64,000 bases of DNA, taken from Paenibacillus sp. R14(2021) (GTDB lineage Bacteria; Bacillota; Bacilli; Paenibacillales; Paenibacillaceae). The stretch is from NCBI RefSeq assembly GCF_019431355.1, contig NZ_CP080269.1, positions 5,839,001 to 5,903,000 of the forward strand, written 5' to 3'. Numbering within the stretch: the stretch's first letter is position 1; each line of letters starts with the position of its first letter. Position numbers and translations under genes: made by a program. Positions 45,275-54,905 of this stretch are shown here, in pieces. The notes under the pieces were generated by a model that was not told the origin of the DNA, did not search any database, and saw nothing but the letters and a program-made list of their open reading frames with translations.

Positions 45275-47020
45275 ATGGAAAAGATGGAGGAACAACGTTC
45301 GAAGCATGAATGGCTTAGTCGGGTAATGAAGAACGATACGGTAACAGGATCGGAGGCACTCGTCAGAAGCCTGCTCATTGAGGGTGTCGAAACGGTTTTT
45401 GGGATTCCTGGAGGAAGCACCTTAAACATTTACGATGCGATTCATGATTTTCCAGGGTTCCAACATATTTTAGCTCGTCATGAACAGGGAGCCATTCATG
45501 CTGCAGACGGCTATGCGCGCGCTACGGGAAGAGTGGGGGTTTGCTTTGCAACTTCGGGACCTGGGGCAACGAATCTCGTTACGGGGATCGCGACGGCTAA
45601 TATGGATTCTGTCCCTTTAGTTGTCATTACAGGTAATGTCTCGACGGCTCTAATCGGCACAGATGCATTTCAGGAAGCGGATATTACCGGCATCACCATG
45701 CCGATCTCGAAGCACAATTATTTAGTTCGCGACGTCAACGAGCTGCCGAAGATTATCCATGAAGCCTTTCATATTGCTTCTACTGGACGCAAGGGCCCGG
45801 TGCTGATCGATATTCCAAAGGACGTAACGAGCCAGAAGATGATCTTCCAATATCCCGTGAACAAGCCTGAGATTCGGGGATATCGCCCGGATATCGACCC
45901 GAATGTAACCCAAATCGAAAAATTACACGCGGCTATCGCGAAAGCCGAACGTCCTGTCATTCTGGCTGGCGGAGGCGTTATCTATTCGGACGCTTCCAAG
46001 GAATTACTCGAATTTGTAGAGAAAACCGGGATACCTGTTACGACGACATTGCTTGGTTTAGGTGGATTCCCAAGTGCGCATGAATTATGGATGGGCTTTC
46101 CGGGCATGCATGGAACCTACACAGCCAATAAAGCCTTGCAAAATTGCGATCTTCTCATCAGTATTGGAGCGCGCTTTGACGACAGAGTAACGATGAAAAC
46201 AAGCGGATTTGCTCCTAAAGTGAAGACCATCGCGCATATTGATATCGATCCAGCCGAAATTGGGAAAATCGTTGAAACGGCCATCCCTTGTCTCGGCGAT
46301 GTGAAATCCGTGCTTCAACAGGCTAACCTTCATGCGCAGCCGGTACATGCGGAAGCATGGCTGACAGAGATTCAAGAAAACAAAAAAATGTATCCGCTTC
46401 GGTATACGGATTCGGAAGTCACGTTAAAACCGCAATTCGTCGTTGAAATGATCAGCGAAACGACGGGCGGCGAAGCGATCGTCACGACGGACGTTGGCCA
46501 GCATCAAATGTGGGCTGCACAATTTTATCAATTCAAGCATCCCCGTTCACTAATTACCTCAGGTGGACTTGGAACAATGGGCTTTGGTTTACCTTCGGCG
46601 ATCGGGGCACAGGTAGGTAACCCAGACCGGCTTGTGGTGTCCTTTAATGGCGACGGCGGGGTTCAAATGAATGCACAAGAGCTTGCGATTTGTTCCATTC
46701 TTAACATTCCCGTGAAAATCGTCATTATGAATAATCAGGTCCTCGGCATGATACGGCAATGGCAGGAGCTTATTTACGATAATCGTTTTAGTCATATGGA
46801 CCTCTCCGGCAGTCCGGATTTCGTAAAGCTGGCAGAAGCCTATGGCGTTAAAGGACTCCGCGCAACAAATAAAGAAGAAGCTCGTGAGGTGTGGAAAGAA
46901 GCGATGGAAACACCTGGACCCGTGCTGATTGATTTTGTTATCAGTCAGGAAGAGAATGTTTATCCAATGGTTACTCCGGGTTCCACGATCGATGATATGA
47001 TTATGGGGGATGAAAGATGA
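45275..47020 (+). CDS. ilvB: Acetolactate synthase large subunit
   Basis: 581 residues of the ThDP-dependent family: GVETVFGIPGGSTLNIYDAI with ARHEQGAIHAADGYARATG (the catalytic Glu), TSGPGATNLVTGIATA, the FAD/middle domain, and GDGGVQMNAQELAI ... MNNQVLGMIRQWQE (ThDP-Mg site). It joins two pyruvates, or pyruvate and 2-oxobutyrate, in valine/leucine/isoleucine synthesis. ATG 45275 has GGGAGG upstream; the open frame reaches back into the leader without a start signal. The stop overlaps ilvN. Confidence 0.96.
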   Translation: MEKMEEQRSKHEWLSRVMKNDTVTGSEALVRSLLIEGVETVFGIPGGSTLNIYDAIHDFPGFQHILARHEQGAIHAADGYARATGRVGVCFATSGPGATNLVTGIATANMDSVPLVVITGNVSTALIGTDAFQEADITGITMPISKHNYLVRDVNELPKIIHEAFHIASTGRKGPVLIDIPKDVTSQKMIFQYPVNKPEIRGYRPDIDPNVTQIEKLHAAIAKAERPVILAGGGVIYSDASKELLEFVEKTGIPVTTTLLGLGGFPSAHELWMGFPGMHGTYTANKALQNCDLLISIGARFDDRVTMKTSGFAPKVKTIAHIDIDPAEIGKIVETAIPCLGDVKSVLQQANLHAQPVHAEAWLTEIQENKKMYPLRYTDSEVTLKPQFVVEMISETTGGEAIVTTDVGQHQMWAAQFYQFKHPRSLITSGGLGTMGFGLPSAIGAQVGNPDRLVVSFNGDGGVQMNAQELAICSILNIPVKIVIMNNQVLGMIRQWQELIYDNRFSHMDLSGSPDFVKLAEAYGVKGLRATNKEEAREVWKEAMETPGPVLIDFVISQEENVYPMVTPGSTIDDMIMGDER

Positions 47021-47532
47021 AACGTCACACGATCTCTGTTCTTGTAAACAACCATGCGGGTGTATTACAGCGCGTTGCTGGCTTGTTCGGACGCCGCGGC
47101 TTCAATATCGATAGTATAACGGTAGGCCAGTCAGAAGAACCTGGATTGTCTCGTATGGTCATTGTGACAACCGGGGATGATAAGATGCTCGAACAAGTGC
47201 AAAAGCAGCTGAATAAACTCATCGATGTAATTCAAATTGTTGAATTAAGCGCTTATCCGTTGGTTGACCGCGAGCTTGCACTTATCAAAGTAAGTGCGGT
47301 GTCCAATGTAAAGCCGGTAATCTTAAGTATGGTTGAACCCTTTCGTGCTTCGATCGTCGATATTGCAGTGGATAGTCTGATCGTTCAAATTGTTGGAGAT
47401 TCAGATAAAATTCATTCCATGATTGAGCTGCTGAGACCTTACGGCATCTTGGAACTTACCCGTACAGGTTTGACGGCTATGGCGCGCGGCGTGTTCCTGG
47501 ATGATGCACTTCCTATTATTGAATATGAATGA
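47017..47532 (+). CDS. ilvN: Acetolactate synthase small (regulatory) subunit
   Basis: 171 residues: an N-terminal ACT domain (HTISVLVNNHAGVLQRVAGL, RRGFNIDSITVGQSEEPGLS) that binds valine, and the C-terminal domain of IlvH/IlvN (RELALIKVSAVSN, LELTRTGLTAMARG). The start overlaps ilvB by 4 bases (ATGA). The ilvC-leu genes that often follow are absent; a terminator comes next. Confidence 0.95.
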   Translation: MKRHTISVLVNNHAGVLQRVAGLFGRRGFNIDSITVGQSEEPGLSRMVIVTTGDDKMLEQVQKQLNKLIDVIQIVELSAYPLVDRELALIKVSAVSNVKPVILSMVEPFRASIVDIAVDSLIVQIVGDSDKIHSMIELLRPYGILELTRTGLTAMARGVFLDDALPIIEYE

Positions 47533-47598
47533 CTGAGACAACGTGGTTGCTCCTAGGGGTAACAACGCTGTGACATTCTCCTTGGCACGAGCTTCAAT

Positions 47599-47643
47599 CA
47601 AATAAACCGATTACCGGCATGACGGTGATCGGTTTATTTGTCG
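47599..47643 (+). terminator. Rho-independent terminator of ilvBN
   Basis: AAATAAACCGATTACC / GGTGATCGGTTTATTT stem with a short loop. The stem is A/T-rich at its base and can act on both strands. Confidence 0.85.
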
Positions 47644-47671
47644 TTCGGTAGAGTGGGATATGCAATAAGCG

Positions 47672-48130
47672 CTAAGTCGATTGCCGCGTCAGACGCCCAC
47701 TCGCCGTCTTGAAGCCGACGTTAATACGGTCCCACCCATTGACAGAAGCGATTAGGAAGCTCAGGTCCGACAGCTCCTTTTCCGATAATTGCTCGCGAAC
47801 GCGGTCGTAGACGTCGTCGGACACGCCTTGATCGGGAAGCTTGGTTAAGATTTCGCTCCATGTCAGTGCGGCTCGTTCCCGCGTTGTAAACAGATTTGAA
47901 TCCTGCCAAGCCGAGATCTCATTAAGGCGAAGCTCGCTCTCGCCATGGATAGCGGCCTGCTTGACGTGCATGTCCAGGCAAAAATCGCACCCATTTAATT
48001 GCGAAATCCGAATGGAAACGAGATCGATTAGGCTAGCTTCAATTGTGCTTCCAATCAATTCGTTGGTGAACGCCAAAAACTTCTTGAAGAGCTGGGGGGA
48101 TTGCTGAGCGAAATTTACACGTTGTGTCAT
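47672..48130 (-). CDS. AhpD/carboxymuconolactone decarboxylase-like protein
   Basis: 152 residues of the CMD superfamily. The redox motif Cys-x2-Cys with a following His (GCDFCLDMHVKQA) is intact, as in alkylhydroperoxidase AhpD-like proteins that reduce peroxides or act as thiol peroxidase partners. LTWSEILTKLPDQGVSD is typical of the family. ATG 48130 has AAGAGAGG upstream; the frame extends to 48238 without support. Divergent from the kinase at 48306. Confidence 0.88.
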   Translation of the reverse strand: MTQRVNFAQQSPQLFKKFLAFTNELIGSTIEASLIDLVSIRISQLNGCDFCLDMHVKQAAIHGESELRLNEISAWQDSNLFTTRERAALTWSEILTKLPDQGVSDDVYDRVREQLSEKELSDLSFLIASVNGWDRINVGFKTASGRLTRQST

Positions 48131-48231
48131 CGCGATGCCTCTCTTTATTGTAGGATTTACGATACTATGACCCAGAAATAAAACGAGATTGCAGCTCATA
48201 TTGTGACAAGCACAGGATGCTAGAAAATAAT

Positions 48232-48260
48232 GCCACAACTAGAAGCAATACTGGTATAAT
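48232..48260 (+). promoter_or_regulatory. Candidate promoter of the YesM/YesN pair
   Basis: Extended -10 box TGGTATAAT (TATAAT at 48255-48260) with a poor -35 (GCCACA at 48232-48237), 45 bases before the kinase start. Confidence 0.5.
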
Positions 48261-48305
48261 AGCGGCAACAAATCTGTCGAGCTGGCTGCTCAGCGGAGGC
48301 TGCTT

Positions 48306-50069
48306 ATGAATTTCATTCAACGCTACGTGTTTCTTCCTTCCTTGAAAGGACGGCTGATCGTGATTCTGATTATCGCTGCGGTCATTCCGAGTCTGCTTAC
48401 GGGGTATATTTCCTATCGCTGGATCTATGTCGTGCAGACGCAGAAGATCGAACGTGATTGGGTGGCTAAAGTGTCGCGGGATCGGGACGAATTGGATCGA
48501 AAGCTGGAGGAGCTCGGAAGGGTGTCCCAGCTGCTTGATGTCGAAGGCGGCATTGGCCGGGAGGTCGTGCAATTCATATCGAGCAAAGATTCCTTCGAGC
48601 GGTCCGTGCTGTACCGGAACATCTCCCAGTCGATGGCGAACGTCAACTTTTCGAATCCGAATGTCGGCGTGATGTTTTTCTATGCGCCGGATCTCGAAGA
48701 GCCGCTGCTGTTCCCCAATACAAACGCGAAATTAACGTTTCGCCCGCAAGCCTTGCCGGTCTTCTACAAACAAAAGCTCTTTACCTTCTTCGGGCCCTAT
48801 CCGTCGCTTGATTCCGGGGAACGCAAATATCCGGTATTCTCCTTGCTGCGCAAGCTGCAGTACGGTCAAGGCCAATATCTGTATGCCTACATCGAGACGA
48901 ATATCACGGGACTAGAAGACATGTTCGCGCCAAGCGGCGGTTCCGTTGCAGAGAATCCGAATGCGCCGGTGTATCATGTCTTAACGGATCCGAACGAGAA
49001 AATCATTTACAGCACGTTGAGCGCAGAAGCTCCTGCCGGTATCCGATACGAAGATTTTGAAACCGCATACAAGATCTTCAGTGCCGAGGGAAGCCACGGC
49101 TGGACCGTCGTGCAGCTGATTCCGAAAGCTTCGTATAACAGCGAGTTAAACCGATGGTTGAGAGAATTCGGCTTGTTTGCCTCGTTGTCGCTCCTGCTGG
49201 GCATTTTCCTCGCCTGGCTCATATGGCGAATGGTTTATCGTCCGATCCGCATCATCAACAAGGAAATTACGCGGTTTAGTTATAACCAGTCGTTGACCAA
49301 CGTGTCCGCCACCGGTCTGACGGAGTTCAACCGAATCTTGACCAACTTTCAGCAGATGAGCCGGAGGATCGCGGAGCTGATTACGGACGTGGAGGAGAAA
49401 GAAAAACGTCGGGGACAGCTGGAGGTAGAGAAGCTGCTCGTACAAATCAACCCGCATTTCCTGCACAACACGCTCAATACGATTCAATGGCTCGCCCGCA
49501 TGCAGGGACAGACGAACATTTCCAAGCTTGTATCCGTGTTCACGAGAGTGCTGCATTATAATCTCGGCAAGAAGAACATGGTGGTGACCGTCCGAGAGGA
49601 AGTCGAAGCGATACGGGATTATATCGAGCTCCAGAATATCCGCTACGATCACTCCTTCAACGTTCGGGTTGAAGTCGATTCGGCCCTGCTCGAGCTGCCC
49701 ATTCCACGGTTCATCCTGCAGCCGATCGTGGAAAATGCGCTCTATCACGGCTTCGATGCGGACGAGGGCGGCGAAATCGACGTCGTTATTTACCAAGAAA
49801 ACGGATTCTTGTTTCTGCGGGTACAGGATAACGGGCAAGGCATTCCGGAGGATAAATTGGCGGAGCTGCTGGATCAGCGCGAGTCTTCGAACAAGTCGGG
49901 CCTTGGCATTGGGCTGCGCTATGTGAAACAAATGCTCGCCGTTTACTATGGCGGCTTGGCAGCCTTGAAGATGGAGAGCAAGCAAGGGAACGGGACGGTC
50001 ATATCGATTCGGCTGCCCATTGACAAGACAGGAGGGTTCGGCATTGATTCAAGCGCTGATCGTGGATGA
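48306..50069 (+). CDS. YesM-type sensor histidine kinase
   Basis: 587 residues: membrane span at about 18-38, an extracellular sensor region (about 40-285), a second span (about 290-312), a HAMP-like linker, a His_kinase domain with the phospho-acceptor His in [19 protein letters not shown] near 385, and an ATPase domain ([31 protein letters not shown]). It likely senses a sugar or its binding protein at the membrane and phosphorylates the regulator encoded next. CGGAGG ribosome site. Confidence 0.94.
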   Translation: MNFIQRYVFLPSLKGRLIVILIIAAVIPSLLTGYISYRWIYVVQTQKIERDWVAKVSRDRDELDRKLEELGRVSQLLDVEGGIGREVVQFISSKDSFERSVLYRNISQSMANVNFSNPNVGVMFFYAPDLEEPLLFPNTNAKLTFRPQALPVFYKQKLFTFFGPYPSLDSGERKYPVFSLLRKLQYGQGQYLYAYIETNITGLEDMFAPSGGSVAENPNAPVYHVLTDPNEKIIYSTLSAEAPAGIRYEDFETAYKIFSAEGSHGWTVVQLIPKASYNSELNRWLREFGLFASLSLLLGIFLAWLIWRMVYRPIRIINKEITRFSYNQSLTNVSATGLTEFNRILTNFQQMSRRIAELITDVEEKEKRRGQLEVEKLLVQINPHFLHNTLNTIQWLARMQGQTNISKLVSVFTRVLHYNLGKKNMVVTVREEVEAIRDYIELQNIRYDHSFNVRVEVDSALLELPIPRFILQPIVENALYHGFDADEGGEIDVVIYQENGFLFLRVQDNGQGIPEDKLAELLDQRESSNKSGLGIGLRYVKQMLAVYYGGLAALKMESKQGNGTVISIRLPIDKTGGFGIDSSADRG

Positions 50070-51069
50070 TGAACATTTGGTGCGCAAAGGCTTGAGACTG
50101 CTGTTTCCTTGGCAGAAGTACGGGGTTGAAATCGCCGGGGAAGCAGCCAGCGGCGAGAAAGCGATGCAATTTCTACGAAGTAACCCCATCCAACTATTGA
50201 TGACCGATATTACGATGCCCGGCATGTCGGGACTCGAGCTGATCCGCCAAGCGCAGCAGCATGATGCTGCCATTAAAGTGGTCATTCTGACATGCCATCA
50301 GGATTTCGAATACATCCAAGAGGCACTGCGCATGGGCGCGGTTGATTACATCGTCAAAACTCAGCTGGAGGAGATGGATCTGGATCAGGCATTGGAACGA
50401 ATTGTCAAGGCCGTGCGGACGGAATCGCCCAGCCCGCGGCAGAGCGGCTCGCACGCATCAGCAATCAAGCAGATCGCCGAGTCGGCGGGCAGCGTACTGT
50501 GGGTGATGGACGACGACAGGTTCGAATCGCTGCTTGAGTCGATCCGGCTACAGGAGCTTGACGCCGGGCAGCTCCGGGACATGTGGCATTTCGCCATGGA
50601 TCGTTGGCAGCTGAGCTTTCCCATGTTCGATTGGCAGGATGACGCAGGCGAGGTCGCTATCGATACATACGGCATGGAGGAGCAGCTGCAGAAGCTGCGA
50701 ATTCGCCTGCAAGCTTGGCTGCGCCGTTCTGCGTATTCCGAAGAAATTATTCAAGCGATTGTCCGGGCTGTCAGCCGGATCGCGGAGCAGCCGGTGGCGC
50801 ATGTGAAGCAGGGCGAAGTGAGCCAATGGGTCAACTTAAGCAAAAATTACTTCAGCACGAGCTTTCGCGCAATCACGCGCATGACGTTCAGCCATTTTCT
50901 TCAGACCATCAGCGTCCGCGCCGCCCAGGAGCTGCTCGTCTCCACCAATCATCCCGTCTATTGGATTGCTGAACGGTGCGGATTTGCAGATCAGCGGTAT
51001 TTCAGCAAAATGTTCAAGGAACAGACCGGGCTGCTTCCGAGCGAGTACAGGCAGAAGCATACGAAATAG
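50044..51069 (+). CDS. YesN-type response regulator with AraC output domain
   Basis: 341 residues: receiver domain ([13 protein letters not shown], Asp in [13 protein letters not shown] near 55, [13 protein letters not shown]) and a C-terminal AraC double helix-turn-helix ([39 protein letters not shown]). The switch Lys is present in the IVKTQ motif. TTG 50044 with AGGAGGG 7 bases upstream is the best start and overlaps the kinase gene by 26 bases. It probably activates the importer and glycosidase genes that follow. Confidence 0.92.
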   Translation: MIQALIVDDEHLVRKGLRLLFPWQKYGVEIAGEAASGEKAMQFLRSNPIQLLMTDITMPGMSGLELIRQAQQHDAAIKVVILTCHQDFEYIQEALRMGAVDYIVKTQLEEMDLDQALERIVKAVRTESPSPRQSGSHASAIKQIAESAGSVLWVMDDDRFESLLESIRLQELDAGQLRDMWHFAMDRWQLSFPMFDWQDDAGEVAIDTYGMEEQLQKLRIRLQAWLRRSAYSEEIIQAIVRAVSRIAEQPVAHVKQGEVSQWVNLSKNYFSTSFRAITRMTFSHFLQTISVRAAQELLVSTNHPVYWIAERCGFADQRYFSKMFKEQTGLLPSEYRQKHTK

Positions 51070-51304
51070 CGTGCATGGGAACGCCCAGCAGGAAGAACGG
51101 AGATTTCCGCCGGCTTTCCGCTGGTTTTTTTTCGCTGCATGTAGACTTTTTTCTGCGTAAGGTGGGAGGATGATTGGCGGACGATAGGATAATGCGGAAA
51201 ATTCCCTTACTTCGCTTGGAATTCCGTCACTCACGTCAGCGGCCCGCCCGTTGCTATAATTTGGTTGAAAGTTAGACACTGAAGACAAGGGGTTGAATGG
51301 CACG

Positions 51305-53029
51305 ATGAAACGACAACAGGTCATGGTGATTCTACTCTCGTTCGCGCTTCTATTGGCGCTCGCGGCTTGCAGCAGCGGCAATAACGAGAACAACGGGAAC
51401 ACGGGGAACAAAGGAACGAACGGGAACACTTCCGCAAACGCCGGCAATGGCGGTAGCTCGGCGTCTACAGGCGACAATGGGGCCGCATCCGACGATGCAG
51501 CAGCCCCAGCCGATCCGCTCGGCAAGTACGAAACGCCGATTGAAGTGTCCGCGGTGCGCCCGATTTCGGAGGGCACCAAGTTTGGCGAAGGCGAGGCGAT
51601 CGACAACAACGTCTGGTCGCGCGCCTATGCAGATCAGCTGGGCATCAAAGTCAACTATTTATGGACGACGCCTGCCGCGCAGTATGACCAGAAACTCAAC
51701 ATCGCTATTGCTTCGAACGATTTGCCCGACATTATGCCGGTGAACGCGGCCCAATTGAAACGGATGGTAGACGACGATCAAGTGTTGGATTTGACCGATT
51801 TGTACGAGAAGTACGGATCCGAATTGACGAAGAAACTGCTTAGCGAAGACGGCGGCAACGCGCTCAAGTCCGGCACGTTTAACGGGAAAGTATATGGGCT
51901 TCCCAAAATGAATTCCGGGCTTGGACAGACGGATGTACTGTGGGTGAGAACGGACTGGCTGCAGAAGCTCGGCCTATCCGAACCGAAGACGATGGACGAC
52001 GTACAGAAAATCGCCGAAGCCTTCGTCAAGGGAGATCCCGACGGCAATCGTAAAGCGGATACGTACGGGCTTGGCGCCACCAAAGATATTTTCGGCTTCT
52101 TCGGCGCATTGGAAGGCTTCTTTAACGGCTATCACGCGTATCCGAACATTTGGATTAAGTCAGACACAGGCAAGCTTGCTTACGGAAGCGTGCAGCCGCA
52201 GACGAAAGCCGCGCTGCAGAAGCTTCAGGAGATGTATAAGAACGGCCTGATCGACAAGGAATTCGGCACGAAGGATGCCACCAAGGTGAAGGATGCCGCC
52301 AATGCGGGCAAACTCGGCTTGTTCTACGGCTACTTCTGGAACGCCGGTTGGCTGCTTGACGGCAAGAAGACGAATCCAGCTATGGAGTGGAAGCCGTTTC
52401 CATTGCCTTCGGTTGATACGGAACCGGCGCAAGCGCAGGTGCCGTTCGCAATCAGCACGTACTACGTCGTGAAGAAAGACGCGAAGAATCCAGAGGCCGC
52501 CATTAAGCTGCTGAACTTCGACTTGGAGAAGCTGTGGGGCAAAACGGCCGAACCCGAGGTCTACAACGCCGACAAGAACGGCAACGCGGTATTCGAATTC
52601 GCCTTGCTGTACGGGGAGGCGCCGCGCAAAAACCTCGATGCACATCTAAACGTGGTGAAGGCACTCGATGCGAAGGATCCTTCATCGCTTAATGCCGAGG
52701 AGAAAAGCTATTACGACAAAATCGTCTCCTATCGCGGCGGCGACAACAACTTCTGGGACAGTGAGAAAATGTACGGCCCCGAGGGATCGCTGGCTGTTAT
52801 CGAGGGCTATGCCAAAGACGGCGCGCATAGGGACGATGCGTTCTACGGCGCACCGACGCAAGGGATGACGGATAACAACGCAACGCTCAGCAAGCTGCAA
52901 TTGGAAGCCTTCACGCGGATGATTATGGGAGGCTCCATCGACGAATTCGAACAGTTCGTCAGCCAATGGAATTCGCTCGGGGGCAATGCGATAACGGATG
53001 AAGTCAATGCGTGGCAGGCGTCTCAATAA
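51305..53029 (+). CDS. ABC oligosaccharide-binding lipoprotein (LplA-like)
   Basis: 574 residues: signal peptide with lipobox ALAAC (Cys near 22), a long Asn/Gly/Ser/Thr/Ala linker (NENNGNTGNKGTNGNTSANA), then the solute-binding fold (PDIMPVNAAQLKRMVDDDQV, WVRTDWLQKLGLSEPKTMDD, TYYVVKKDAKNPEAAIKLLN). It feeds the two permeases behind it. The glycosidases downstream suggest galactose-, glucose- or fucose-containing oligosaccharides. ATG 51305 lies 12 bases after AAGGGG; TTG 51293 is in frame but too near. Confidence 0.92.
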   Translation: MKRQQVMVILLSFALLLALAACSSGNNENNGNTGNKGTNGNTSANAGNGGSSASTGDNGAASDDAAAPADPLGKYETPIEVSAVRPISEGTKFGEGEAIDNNVWSRAYADQLGIKVNYLWTTPAAQYDQKLNIAIASNDLPDIMPVNAAQLKRMVDDDQVLDLTDLYEKYGSELTKKLLSEDGGNALKSGTFNGKVYGLPKMNSGLGQTDVLWVRTDWLQKLGLSEPKTMDDVQKIAEAFVKGDPDGNRKADTYGLGATKDIFGFFGALEGFFNGYHAYPNIWIKSDTGKLAYGSVQPQTKAALQKLQEMYKNGLIDKEFGTKDATKVKDAANAGKLGLFYGYFWNAGWLLDGKKTNPAMEWKPFPLPSVDTEPAQAQVPFAISTYYVVKKDAKNPEAAIKLLNFDLEKLWGKTAEPEVYNADKNGNAVFEFALLYGEAPRKNLDAHLNVVKALDAKDPSSLNAEEKSYYDKIVSYRGGDNNFWDSEKMYGPEGSLAVIEGYAKDGAHRDDAFYGAPTQGMTDNNATLSKLQLEAFTRMIMGGSIDEFEQFVSQWNSLGGNAITDEVNAWQASQ

Positions 53030-53065
53030 TAAGGCGCAGCCTGCGTACAGGAAGAGGCGATTGGA

Positions 53066-53962
53066 ATGAAGCGCAAGCTATACGGCGAACTGCCTTTCCA
53101 TCTGATGATTTTGCCGGGCGTCGTATTGGTATTCATCTATTGTTACGTGCCCATGGCCGGAATCGTCATGGCATTCGAGCGGCTCGTTCCTTCCAAGGGG
53201 ATGTTTCATTCCCCTTGGGTGGGATGGAAGAACTTCGAATACATGATGCATATGCCGGAGATTTCAACTGTGATCTGGAATACGGTCTTCATCGCCATCA
53301 TGAAGATGGCCGCGGGCGTCGTCGTACCCGTGTCGTTCGCGCTGATGCTGAATGAAGCCCGCAGCCGGCTGTTCAAGCGGAGCGTGCAGACGATCATATA
53401 TTTCCCGCATTTTCTTTCTTGGATTATCTTAAGCGGTCTGCTGATCGACATCCTCTCGCCATCCACGGGGATCGTGAATGATCTGCTTCGCAATATCGGC
53501 ATCAAGGAGGTTTATTTCCTCGGGGATGCCCGCTGGTTCCCGTACACCATGGTCATGTCCGATACGTGGAAGGAATTCGGTTACGGGACGATTGTTTATC
53601 TTGCCGCGTTAACCGGCATTAATCCCGCCTTGTACGAGGCTGCTGCACTGGATGGCGCCGGAAGGCTGCGTCAGACGCTCCACGTCACGCTGCCGGGTCT
53701 GCTTCCGATGATCATCTTAATGTCTGTTCTAAGTCTCGGAAATATCTTGAACGCGGGGTTTGAACAAATATTCAACCTGTATAGTCCTCAGGTCTACCGG
53801 ACCGGGGATATCATCGATACGCTGGTTTTCCGAATCGGGCTTGAGAATGCGAATTACGGCGTCGCCACCGCCGTGGGGTTATTCAAATCGGTCGTCTCGT
53901 TCGGGCTGATCGGAGCATCGTACGTACTCGCCTATCGATTGACGAATTACCGGATCTTTTAG
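53066..53962 (+). CDS. ABC permease, LplB type
   Basis: 298 residues, six spans, CYVPMAGIVMAFERL in the first loop and EAA loop EAAALDGAGRLRQTLHVTLP. First permease of the third importer in this window. Confidence 0.93.
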   Translation: MKRKLYGELPFHLMILPGVVLVFIYCYVPMAGIVMAFERLVPSKGMFHSPWVGWKNFEYMMHMPEISTVIWNTVFIAIMKMAAGVVVPVSFALMLNEARSRLFKRSVQTIIYFPHFLSWIILSGLLIDILSPSTGIVNDLLRNIGIKEVYFLGDARWFPYTMVMSDTWKEFGYGTIVYLAALTGINPALYEAAALDGAGRLRQTLHVTLPGLLPMIILMSVLSLGNILNAGFEQIFNLYSPQVYRTGDIIDTLVFRIGLENANYGVATAVGLFKSVVSFGLIGASYVLAYRLTNYRIF

Positions 53963-53978
53963 GAAAAGTGGGTCTGCT

Positions 53979-54863
53979 ATGAACAACGATACATCCTGGG
54001 GAAGACGAACCTTTGTTGCGCTGAATTATTTCATTCTGGCAGCCGTCGCTGCCGCATGCTTGCTGCCGATCGTGAACGTGCTGGCACTATCCCTCAGTAC
54101 CAGCGCCGCCGTCGGCTCGGGACAGGTCAAGCTATGGCCCGTCGACTTCAACCTGAACTCCTATGCATTCGTGCTCGGCAAGCCGGAATTCGGCCGCGCG
54201 TTCATGATTTCGGTGCTGCGCGTGGCGGTCGGCGTACCCTTGAACATGCTGCTCACGGTCCTCATTGCATACCCGCTGTCCAAGGAACGCAGGGATTTTC
54301 GGTTCCGCGGGCTGTATGCGTGGTATTTCGTGGTGACGATGCTGTTCAGCGGCGGGCTGATTCCCTGGTACATGACGATCAAAATGACCGGTATCATTGA
54401 CACCTTCTGGGCGCTCATTCTGCCTGGCGCGGTACCGGTCATGAACGTCATCCTGCTGCTCAATTTCTTCAAATCGCTGCCTGACGAGATCGAGGAAGCG
54501 GGCCTTATGGACGGCGCGGGCCGGTGGCAGGCGCTGTGGCGCATCGCCGTGCCGCTGTCCGCTCCGGCAATCGCGACCTTGACGCTGTTCTGTATCGTTA
54601 ACCATTGGAATTCCTGGTTTGAAGGACTGATCTTGATGAACCGTCCCGAGAACTATCCGCTGCAAAGCTATTTGCAAACGGTGATCGTGAACCGCGATCT
54701 GTCACTGATGTCGGCCGTCGACATCACGAAATGGTCCATGATTTCCGACCGGACATCGCGGGCGGCTCAGGTGATCGTCGCTTTGCTGCCGGTGCTGCTC
54801 GTGTACCCGTTTCTGCAGAGATACTTTGCCGACGGCATCGTTATGGGCAGCGTGAAGGGGTAG
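53979..54863 (+). CDS. ABC permease, YtcP type
   Basis: 294 residues, six spans, EAA loop EEAGLMDGAGRWQALWRIAV and ending YFADGIVMGSVKG. Pairs with the preceding permease; 16-base gap, AGGAAAAG ribosome site. Confidence 0.93.
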   Translation: MNNDTSWGRRTFVALNYFILAAVAAACLLPIVNVLALSLSTSAAVGSGQVKLWPVDFNLNSYAFVLGKPEFGRAFMISVLRVAVGVPLNMLLTVLIAYPLSKERRDFRFRGLYAWYFVVTMLFSGGLIPWYMTIKMTGIIDTFWALILPGAVPVMNVILLLNFFKSLPDEIEEAGLMDGAGRWQALWRIAVPLSAPAIATLTLFCIVNHWNSWFEGLILMNRPENYPLQSYLQTVIVNRDLSLMSAVDITKWSMISDRTSRAAQVIVALLPVLLVYPFLQRYFADGIVMGSVKG

Positions 54864-54905
54864 CGCACAAGATACAAATCAACCATCAGAACGGAGATTA
54901 CGCCC

